The notes under the pieces were generated by a model that was given only the letters and a program-made list of their open reading frames with translations, did no database searches and had not been told where the DNA came from. The position numbers and the translations under genes are program-made. A stretch of DNA of 64,000 nt. Source: DASTHG01 sp035491895 (GTDB taxonomy: Bacteria; Gemmatimonadota; Gemmatimonadetes; Gemmatimonadales; GWC2-71-9). The DNA lies in NCBI GenBank assembly GCA_035491895.1, contig DATJJY010000046.1, forward strand, positions 4,338 through 68,337, read 5' to 3'. Shown piece by piece: positions 1-6,298 of this stretch. The stretch's first letter is position 1; each line of letters begins with the position of its first letter.

Positions 1-26
1 GGCACGGTTACGCGCTCCGCATTCAT

Positions 27-797
27 CTATAGACGCGATCTCGTCCGCCCCTTCAGAAAGGCGGCCAACACCCCCCGGGGCCCCAGCGACTTGAGCTCCT
101 GAGTCGACACGCCGGTGACGCGCCGGGCAGCCCCGGCCAGGTGGCTGGCGGACGCATAGGCCAGGATCCGCGACACGTTCCCCACGGTGTAGCCGGGGTT
201 CTGGAGCAGATCGGCGGCGCAGGCGGTGCGCACCAGGTCGATCACCCGCTTGAGGTTCGGCGCGCCCCCCGCGGCGAACTGGCGGGAAAGGTGCTCGCGC
301 GTCACGCGCAGCGCCCGCGCGAGATCGCAGGTCTTCGTCGGCTCGGCGACGCGGCGCCAGACTTCCTCCCACGCGCGCAGCTGGAGCGCATCGGTGAGCC
401 GCAACAGCCGCGGCGCATCGACGAGCGCGAGGCGCCGTGCCACCTGAGCCGTGCGCCGGGCCACCCACTCACCCGCCACGGCGTGGTCCACCGGCTCGAC
501 CAGCACACCGGCGAATCCCGCCCGTTGGCAGTCGGCGACGAGCGGTCCGTCATCGGGACGGAACGCGGAGAGTGCGAACACCGGAATGCGCGGAAACCGC
601 CCCGGGAACGGCAGCCAGACTTCGGGCGCCGCTTTGACGTCCACGACGATGGCGTCCACGAGCCGGGCGGCGAGCAACCGCTCGACGCTCTGCGGCGTGC
701 GGCAGCAGCGCACCGCACCGAGGCGGCGCGGATAGCCCCGCATGAAGGCGCGGCGGGCTTCGCGCCGCTGATGGTAGACGGGGACGACCGGCGTCAC
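27..797 (-). CDS. AraC-type transcriptional regulator with degenerate receiver-like N-terminus
   Basis: Probable DNA-binding regulator of 256 residues. The C-terminal ~110 residues look like an AraC/XylS double helix-turn-helix: one helix pair around CDLARALRVTREHLSRQF and a second around VGNVSRILAYASASHLAGAA. The N-terminal half (VDAIVVDVKAAPEVW, then PRIPVFALSAF) resembles a response-regulator fold, but I see no clear acidic pocket, so phosphorylation is doubtful. I chose the GTG at 797 because it overlaps the Nudix stop in a GTGA arrangement, which implies translational coupling; an ATG-initiated frame reaches 926 but would bury the Nudix end. It is the last gene of the mla-Nudix operon. 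Target genes are unknown. Confidence 0.7.
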   Translation of the reverse strand: MTPVVPVYHQRREARRAFMRGYPRRLGAVRCCRTPQSVERLLAARLVDAIVVDVKAAPEVWLPFPGRFPRIPVFALSAFRPDDGPLVADCQRAGFAGVLVEPVDHAVAGEWVARRTAQVARRLALVDAPRLLRLTDALQLRAWEEVWRRVAEPTKTCDLARALRVTREHLSRQFAAGGAPNLKRVIDLVRTACAADLLQNPGYTVGNVSRILAYASASHLAGAARRVTGVSTQELKSLGPRGVLAAFLKGRTRSRL

Positions 798-1279
798 GAC
801 GTGCGGGGCTCGCCGCCCGAGACGGCGGAAAGGGCTCGCACCATTTCGGCCGCGCGGCGCAGCACCCCGCGGGCGTTGTCGTATGAAATCGTGGCAAGCG
901 CCGCTTCGGCGGGGTGCCAGGCACACTCGGTGATGCCCTCTTCCGCCTGCGGCACCGGCTCGCCGGACCGGGACTCGAACAGGAAGAAGTGGCAGTACTT
1001 GTGGATCGTCTTGCCGCGGAAGCGGAAGTACCAGTCGATCACGCGGATCGGGCCGTGCAGTGTGAGGTCGACGAGCCCCGTCTCTTCCGCCACCTCGCGG
1101 CGGGCGGCGTCGGCCGGAGGCTCGCCGCTCTCCAGGTGCCCTTTGGGAAAGCCCCAGTTGCGATACGAATCGCGGATCAGCAGGTAGACCACGTGCCCGT
1201 CGGCGCCGCGCCGGAAAACGACGCCGCCGGCACTCGTCTCCCGTTGAGCCCGCTGACTTCCCCCCCGGCGCTGCGCCAT
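794..1279 (-). CDS. Nudix hydrolase
   Basis: 161-residue Nudix pyrophosphohydrolase. The Nudix box lies at about residues 47-69: it begins GHLESGEPPADAARRE and ends EETGL, matching G-x5-E-x7-REUxEExGU with all catalytic glutamates present. The WGFPKGH approach and short length suit the (di)nucleoside polyphosphate or mRNA-decapping type, but the substrate cannot be read from the sequence. It starts 10 bp after mlaD ends and its stop overlaps the regulator start, so it belongs to the same transcript. A role in lipid transport is not implied; co-transcription may be incidental. Confidence 0.85.
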   Translation of the reverse strand: MAQRRGGSQRAQRETSAGGVVFRRGADGHVVYLLIRDSYRNWGFPKGHLESGEPPADAARREVAEETGLVDLTLHGPIRVIDWYFRFRGKTIHKYCHFFLFESRSGEPVPQAEEGITECAWHPAEAALATISYDNARGVLRRAAEMVRALSAVSGGEPRTS

Positions 1280-1289
1280 CGCTGCTCCG

Positions 1290-2297
1290 TTAAAAAACGC
1301 TGAAGGAAAAGTACTTGCGCGGATTCGCCTGGATGTCCGACAGGAGCTGCCGCAGCTGGATCATCGTGAGCGTCGTTTCACGATACAGGGCCGAATCGGC
1401 GACCAGGAGGCCGAGCGTCCCGCTGCGATTGGCGATTCGGGAGAGCACGGTGTCGGCGGCGACGAGGGCGTGGACCATGCTCTCCTGGTTCTTGTGCGCG
1501 GCTCCGACGAGATCCCGGACGTCCTGCGAGGTCGCCCGCACATCCTGGCTCGCCGCCGCTGTGTTGTTGAGAATGGTCGCGAGCTGGCCCTGATTGGTCG
1601 CGGTATCGACCCGACCCAGCGCGCCTTCGAGGGTGCTGGCGGCGCGGGCCATCGCGTCCGATCCCTTGCCCAGGTTCGTCCCCACCCGTCCGATGACGTC
1701 GGCCTGCTCGTTGGTGACGCGCGCCATGCGGTCGGCGATTTCGCCGAAATCCCTGATCGAGCGGCGCAGCTCCGCCACCGCCTCGGAGTCGAAGGCGCTC
1801 TGGACCCGGTTGGCGACGGAGGCAATATCGCCGGCGATCCGGCTTGCCTGAGCGGTCAGCTGGCCGATGTCCGGGAGCGTCGCTCCCGGCCAGCGTCCTC
1901 CGCCGACGGCCTGCGCCTCGGTCAGCGCCGTGCGCACGTTCGGATCCGAGAGCGGCTGATCCATCGAGATCAGCGTCGCGGCCCACTCGCCGAACAGGGA
2001 GGCCGAAGCCGCGATCACGGCCGGACGGGCGGGAAGCGTCACGCCGGCCGAAATCTTGAGGTCGGTTTCCACCCAGTTTCCCTGCGCGAGCCGGATCGCC
2101 TGAACCTGGCCCACTCGCACACCGCGCAGCACTACGGGGTTCCCAGCGCCCAGCCCGCCCACGGTGCGGAAGCGCGCCGTGTAGAGCTTTTCCGTCCCGC
2201 CGAGGCGAGCGCCGGAGAGCCACAGGGCGCCGCCGACCACCGCCGTCGCGGCCGCGATCACTACGAGCCCGACGGCCAATTCGTTCTGCCGTTTCAC
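1290..2297 (-). CDS. mlaD: MlaD-like MCE-domain lipid-transport protein
   Basis: 335-residue substrate-binding component of an Mla-type ABC lipid transporter in the cell envelope. A single N-terminal membrane anchor spans residues ~8-27. One MCE domain follows at ~37-118, with the typical FRTVGGLGAGNPVVLRGVRV segment. Residues ~145-300 are long predicted helices rich in A, R, D and Q, probably a coiled coil or needle as in longer MCE proteins. E. coli MlaD is about half this length, so this is an extended form. Its ATG overlaps the end of mlaF by 4 bp. Confidence 0.88.
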   Translation of the reverse strand: MKRQNELAVGLVVIAAATAVVGGALWLSGARLGGTEKLYTARFRTVGGLGAGNPVVLRGVRVGQVQAIRLAQGNWVETDLKISAGVTLPARPAVIAASASLFGEWAATLISMDQPLSDPNVRTALTEAQAVGGGRWPGATLPDIGQLTAQASRIAGDIASVANRVQSAFDSEAVAELRRSIRDFGEIADRMARVTNEQADVIGRVGTNLGKGSDAMARAASTLEGALGRVDTATNQGQLATILNNTAAASQDVRATSQDVRDLVGAAHKNQESMVHALVAADTVLSRIANRSGTLGLLVADSALYRETTLTMIQLRQLLSDIQANPRKYFSFSVF

Positions 2298-3019
2298 GCT
2301 GGCCGTCCTTCGATGAACTGTCGCACGATTGGATCGGAGCTGCCTTGAATCTCCGTGACGCTGCCCACCTGGCGCACGCGCCCCTCGTACAGCATCGCGA
2401 TGCGGTCTCCCACGGTGTAGGCGCTGCGCATGTCGTGCGTGACGACGATGCCCGTCGCGCCGAGCTGCTCGCGGGTCCGGACCATCAGCTGGTCCATGAC
2501 GGCTGACGTGACCGGGTCGAGCCCGGTCGTCGGCTCGTCATATAAGATGTAGCGCGGCCGGAGCGCGATGGCCCGGGCGATCCCCACGCGCTTGCGCATC
2601 CCCCCCGAGAGCTCCGCCGGATAGCGAGACCCCTCGTCCGGGAGATCCACCAGGCGCAGGGCGTCCTGCACCCGGGTCGCGATCTCGCGCTCCGCAAGCC
2701 CCCGGCGCACCAGCCCCAGCCCGACGTTCTCCTCCACGGTGAGCGAATCGAACAGCGCGGCGAACTGGAAGACGTAGCCGATCTCGCCCCGCAGCGCGGT
2801 GAGCGCCGGCCGGTCGAGGGTCGACACGGCGCGCCCGTCAACGATGACGTCCCCGCCATCGGGGTGCAACAACCCGACGACGTGTTTGAGGGCCACGCTC
2901 TTGCCGGAGCCCGAGAAGCCGATGACCACCATCGTCTCGCCATCCTTGACGTCGAGCGAAAAGCCGTCGAGCACGGGCCGCCCGTTGAACGCCTTGCGCA
3001 GCTCCCTGAACTGGATCAC
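2294..3019 (-). CDS. mlaF: MlaF-like ABC transporter ATPase
   Basis: 241-residue ATP-binding subunit that drives the MlaD/MlaE lipid transporter at the inner membrane. All motifs are present: Walker A GFSGSGKS, Q-loop in YVFQFAALFDSLTVEENV, signature LSGGMRKRVGIARAI, Walker B ILYDEPTTGLDP and the switch histidine in VVTHDM. The signature form LSGGM(R/K)KR is typical of MlaF/MkL proteins. The gene overlaps its neighbours by 4 bp on both sides, so the three transporter genes are translated as a unit. Confidence 0.93.
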   Translation of the reverse strand: MIQFRELRKAFNGRPVLDGFSLDVKDGETMVVIGFSGSGKSVALKHVVGLLHPDGGDVIVDGRAVSTLDRPALTALRGEIGYVFQFAALFDSLTVEENVGLGLVRRGLAEREIATRVQDALRLVDLPDEGSRYPAELSGGMRKRVGIARAIALRPRYILYDEPTTGLDPVTSAVMDQLMVRTREQLGATGIVVTHDMRSAYTVGDRIAMLYEGRVRQVGSVTEIQGSSDPIVRQFIEGRPA

Positions 3020-3777
3020 AACAACACCACCGCCCAGAAGGCGTCGAGCATCAGAATCAGCATCGCCGAGATGACGACCGCGCGCGTCGTGCTGCGCCCG
3101 ACCCCTTCAGCGCCGCCCCAAGTGGAGAGTCCGAGCAAGCAGCCGACCAGGGTGATCGTCATGCCGAAGCTGGCGCTCTTGGCGAGCCCGAACCAGGTGT
3201 CCTTGAACTGGTAGAGCAGCTTCAGCCCCTTCACGAATTCGGGGGTGGAGAGGTGAATCAGGCTGAGGCTCGTGAGCCAGCCCGTGATGATGCCCACGAC
3301 GATGCCGAGGGCGACGACGAGCGGCACCATCACCGTCCCCGCGAGCACCCGCGGCAGGACGAGGTAGGCCTGCGGGTCGTAGGCGAGCGTTTCCAGCGCG
3401 TCGACCTGCTCGGTCACCCGCATCGTGCCCAGCTCGGCGGCCACGCTGGCGCCGACGCGGCCGGCGAGCGCGAGGCCCGTCAGGACGGGGCCGAGCTCCA
3501 GCATCATCGTCTTGCCGACGACGGTGCCGACGATGTAGAGGGGAACGGTGCCGGTGAAGGTGTAAGAGGCCTGCAGCGCCAGCACGACGCCGGTGAAGGC
3601 GGCGATGAAGAGGGCGACCGGGAGGGAATCCACGCCGATGCGCCGCATCTGGACGACCAGTGGGCCCCGCCAGGTGGCGACGTCGGGGACGGCCCGCACG
3701 AGATCCGCCAAGAAGTGACCGAGCCGCCCCGCCGCGTGCACGCGGTCGATGGCGTATCGGCCGATCCGGTCGATCAC
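3016..3777 (-). CDS. mlaE: MlaE-family lipid ABC transporter permease
   Basis: 253-residue integral inner-membrane permease of the MlaE/YrbE family. It has about five hydrophobic segments and conserved stretches such as ELGPVLTGLALAGRVGASVAAELGTM, seen here in two parts (ELGPVLTGLALAGRVGA then AAELGTMRVTEQVDAL). It pairs with MlaF and MlaD to move phospholipids between inner and outer membrane. It is the first gene of the operon. A long palindromic repeat separates it from the upstream sigma-factor gene, so the two may be read through or separated by that hairpin. Confidence 0.93.
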   Translation of the reverse strand: MIDRIGRYAIDRVHAAGRLGHFLADLVRAVPDVATWRGPLVVQMRRIGVDSLPVALFIAAFTGVVLALQASYTFTGTVPLYIVGTVVGKTMMLELGPVLTGLALAGRVGASVAAELGTMRVTEQVDALETLAYDPQAYLVLPRVLAGTVMVPLVVALGIVVGIITGWLTSLSLIHLSTPEFVKGLKLLYQFKDTWFGLAKSASFGMTITLVGCLLGLSTWGGAEGVGRSTTRAVVISAMLILMLDAFWAVVLL

Positions 3778-3812
3778 GCCTATAAGCTAGCGAGAAGCAG
3801 GGAACCGGACAA

Positions 3813-3903
3813 AGACGTGTAGACGCACAGGGGTGAACAGTCCACGGAGATCAGGTCTACCTGAACTCCGCTTTTCTGTTCACCCCTGTGCGTCTGTACG
3901 TCT
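3813..3903. repeat. Long palindromic intergenic repeat, family 1 copy A
   Basis: Inverted repeat of 28-nt arms (3813-3840 and 3876-3903) that match at 26 of 28 positions. Each arm carries GACGCACAGGGGTGAACAG or its complement. The 35-nt centre holds a nested palindrome TCAGGTCTACCTGA flanked by GGAG and CTCC, so the whole element could fold into one long hairpin. It lies between the rpoD stop and the mlaE start. The same arm sequence recurs at 5566-5722 and 51438-51594. Confidence 0.9.
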
Positions 3904-3908
3904 AGAAG

Positions 3909-4934
3909 CTAGGCAGCGAAGCTCGCCAGCGCCTTTCCGACATCTCCCTCACGCAACCGCTTGAGCGCCCGGTCGCGGAGCTGGCGCACCCGCTCGCGCG
4001 TGACGCCGAGCATCCCGCCGATTTCTTCGAGCGTATGCTCGCGCCCGCCATCGAGACCGAAGTAGAGGCGCAGCACCTTCGCGTCGCGCCGCTGCAGCGT
4101 GTTGAGGGCGCTCTCGATCTCGTCCGACAGGAACCGGTCCATCGCCTGGTCTTCCGTGTCGGGGAGATCCTCGGCGATGAACCGCTCGATCAGTGACCGG
4201 TCACCGTCGGGGTCGAGCGGCGCGTCGAGCCGCACGTCCCCGGTGTTCAGCGCCGCCAGCGACTGCACCACCTCGAGCGACAGCTTCGTCGCATCGGCGA
4301 TCTCCTCAGGGGTAGGCTCGCGGCGCAGCGTCTGGCGCAGGTACTCGGCCGTGCGAACGATGCGGGACAGATCGGCCGTGCGGTTCAGCGGCACGCGCAC
4401 CGTACGGCCCTGGCGCGCCAGCGCCGCCAGAATCGCCTGCCGGATCCACCACACCGCGTAGGAGATGAACTTCACCCCCTGATCGGGATCGAACTTCCGG
4501 GCGGCGGTGAGCAGCCCGACGTTCCCCTCCCCGATCAGATCGGTGAGGGGCAGGCCCCGGTTCTGGTACTTCTTGGCGACGGAGATGACGAACCGCAGGT
4601 TGCGCTTTACCAGCTCCTGCATGCTCTCCTGGTCGCCGGCCCGGACCTTCCGGGCGAGCGCGATCTCTTCCTTCTGAGTGAGCAGGGGCGTCTTGCTCAC
4701 CTCATGGAGGTACTGATCGAGAATGTCGCGCTCGTGCTCCGGCCCGAGCCCGGAGAGCAGGCCGCGGCGCCGGCCGCGCTTGCGGCCGGGCTTCGCCCCG
4801 GTAGCGGACCCCGGCCCCTTGGCCGCGGCACGCTTGGGCGTCGTGGCCGGCTTCACGGTCTTGGCGCGGACCTGCTTGGACGCAGGCTTGGCGGCCGCCG
4901 CTGGGGTTTTGGTACGGCGCTTGGACTTGGTCAT
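3909..4934 (-). CDS. rpoD: Primary sigma-70 factor, Bacteroidetes type
   Basis: 341-residue sigma factor that directs RNA polymerase to housekeeping promoters. After a K/A/P-rich basic tail (residues ~1-60) come region 1.2 (DQYLHEVSKTPLLTQKEEIA), region 2 (NLRFVISVAKKYQNRGL, KFISYAVWWIRQAILAALA), region 3 and region 4 with the helix-turn-helix LEEIGGMLGVTRERVRQLR. There is no region 1.1 or large non-conserved region. The region 2 wording is very close to the primary sigma of Bacteroidetes rather than proteobacterial RpoD. I prefer ATG 4934; an in-frame GTG at 4973 would add 13 residues. A stress-sigma role cannot be excluded. Confidence 0.85.
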   Translation of the reverse strand: MTKSKRRTKTPAAAAKPASKQVRAKTVKPATTPKRAAAKGPGSATGAKPGRKRGRRRGLLSGLGPEHERDILDQYLHEVSKTPLLTQKEEIALARKVRAGDQESMQELVKRNLRFVISVAKKYQNRGLPLTDLIGEGNVGLLTAARKFDPDQGVKFISYAVWWIRQAILAALARQGRTVRVPLNRTADLSRIVRTAEYLRQTLRREPTPEEIADATKLSLEVVQSLAALNTGDVRLDAPLDPDGDRSLIERFIAEDLPDTEDQAMDRFLSDEIESALNTLQRRDAKVLRLYFGLDGGREHTLEEIGGMLGVTRERVRQLRDRALKRLREGDVGKALASFAA

Positions 4935-4996
4935 AGAATTGTGGGCTCGGGGTCGCCCCGTGATACCGCTCACGGCGCGAAAAGTTCATTTATGGC

Positions 4997-5025
4997 TTGA
5001 CACTGTGGAAACGCCCCGATAACAT
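4997..5025 (+). promoter_or_regulatory. Sigma-70 promoter of the tRNA cluster
   Basis: A perfect TTGACA -35 box at 4997-5002 is followed, after exactly 17 bp, by TAACAT at 5020-5025 (four of six positions of TATAAT). It lies 66 bp upstream of tRNA-Ala and reads toward the tRNA genes. It is divergent from rpoD, whose start is at 4934. Confidence 0.65.
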
Positions 5026-5065
5026 GCCGTGTTCCCGTCGGGAGGCTCCGCGGGGCGCCAATATA

Positions 5066-5090
5066 GCCCGGCCGTAGCTCGGTTGTTAGC
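5066..5090 (+). other. Possible 5' tRNA-half remnant
   Basis: GCCCGGC at 5066-5072, then GTAGCTCGGTTGTTAG, looks like an acceptor 5' strand plus D-arm of a tRNA. It runs straight into the first base of tRNA-Ala with no anticodon or T arm. It could be debris of a deleted tRNA gene or chance similarity. Confidence 0.3.
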
Positions 5091-5163
5091 GGGGGCGTAG
5101 CTCAGTTGGGAGAGCGCGTGAATGGCATTCACGAGGTCAGGGGTTCGATCCCCCTCGCCTCCA
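5091..5163 (+). tRNA. tRNA-Ala (GGC)
   Basis: A 73-nt cloverleaf: acceptor GGGGGCG/CGCCTCC (one G-T pair), D-arm GCTC-GAGC, anticodon stem CGTGA/TCACG with loop ATGGCAT (anticodon GGC), and T-arm AGGGG-TTCGATC-CCCCT. The 3' CCA is not encoded. First gene of the tRNA cluster. Confidence 0.97.
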
Positions 5164-5213
5164 TACGCAGGGCTCGGGCGGACGCAGCCGGACCTGGTTA
5201 GATTTTTGCCCGC

Positions 5214-5286
5214 GCGGGAATAGCTCAGTTGGTAGAGCACAACCTTGCCAAGGTTGGGGTCGCGGGTTCGAGTCCCGTTTCCCGCT
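5214..5286 (+). tRNA. tRNA-Gly (GCC)
   Basis: A 73-nt cloverleaf: acceptor GCGGGAA/TTCCCGC, anticodon stem CAACC/GGTTG with loop TTGCCAA (anticodon GCC), and T-loop TTCGAGT. CCA is not encoded. Confidence 0.97.
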
Positions 5287-5315
5287 CTCCAAGAATGGAC
5301 GCAGGACACAAGCGA

Positions 5316-5389
5316 CGCGGGGTGGAGCAGTCTGGTAGCTCGCCGGGCTCATAACCCGGAGGTCGTGGGTTCAAATCCCACCCCCGCTA
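5316..5389 (+). tRNA. Initiator tRNA-fMet (CAT)
   Basis: A 74-nt cloverleaf with initiator hallmarks: an unpaired first acceptor position (C1 opposite T72), three consecutive G-C pairs in the anticodon stem (CCGGG/CCCGG), and loop CTCATAA (anticodon CAT). T-arm GTGGG-TTCAAAT-CCCAC. It differs from elongator tRNA-Met by these features. Confidence 0.96.
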
Positions 5390-5398
5390 CTGGAAAGA

Positions 5399-5472
5399 GA
5401 CAGGCGGACGGGCGGACCGGCGGTCGGAAGCTTCAGATCACACCGACCGCCTCGACCACCCGACCGCCTGTC
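5399..5472. repeat. Palindromic repeat, family 2, inside the tRNA cluster
   Basis: Imperfect inverted repeat between tRNA-fMet and tRNA-Val. The left arm (5399-5427) begins GACAGGCGGACGGGCGG and ends CGGCGGTCGG; the right arm (5443-5472) is its near complement, ending CCGACCGCCTGTC. The loop contains AAGCTT. The sequence is unrelated to the family 1 repeats, although its shape and placement are similar. Confidence 0.8.
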
Positions 5473-5480
5473 CGATTTCG

Positions 5481-5554
<74 letters not shown>

Positions 5555-5565
5555 CCTGTGGTGAA

Positions 5566-5722
5566 GCTGGAGAGCAGCCTACAGGAAGAGACGCAACAGA
5601 CGCACAGGGGAAAACAGGTGGAGTAAACAGAAGGGAACAGGCTGAGAACAGGCCTACCTGACGCTGCTCAACTGTTCACCCCTAAGCGTCTGTGCGTCTC
5701 TATCTGTTTACTAATCTCCAGC
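5566..5722. repeat. Long palindromic repeat, family 1 copy B, inside the tRNA cluster
   Basis: A 157-bp imperfect palindrome between tRNA-Val and tRNA-Arg. The ends are GCTGGAGA (5566-5573) and TCTCCAGC (5715-5722). Internal arms pair AGAGACGCAACAGACGCACA with its near complement at 5681-5701. The AACAG/CTGTT edges and a central AGGCCTACCT correspond to copies A and C. It is the longest copy in the window and must be transcribed if the tRNA cluster is one transcript. Confidence 0.85.
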
Positions 5723-5725
5723 CTC

Positions 5726-5799
5726 GCGCCCATAGCTCAACTGGATAGAGCGCTTGACTACGGATCAAGAGGTTGGGGGTTCGACTCCTCCTGGGCGCA
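5726..5799 (+). tRNA. tRNA-Arg (ACG)
   Basis: A 74-nt cloverleaf: acceptor GCGCCCA/TGGGCGC, anticodon stem CTTGA/TCAAG with loop CTACGGA (anticodon ACG, read as ICG after deamination), and T-loop TTCGACT. It starts four bases after repeat copy B ends. Confidence 0.97.
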
Positions 5800-5875
5800 T
5801 GTGGCAGCATGGTCTACAGAGAGGAATGTTTTTCCTCGGCGTCTCGGCGGCACGACGGCTGGGCGTCTAGCATTT

Positions 5876-6298
<423 letters not shown>

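Noticed and set aside
141..1187. Plus-strand frame of 348 residues
   Set aside because: It is antisense to the AraC-type and Nudix genes and has arginine/proline-rich composition without any recognisable domain; a shadow frame of high-GC DNA.
3813..3903. Simple Rho-independent terminator
   Set aside because: The stem is far longer than usual, lacks a T run at its base, and the same sequence occurs elsewhere, so a repeat element is a better description.
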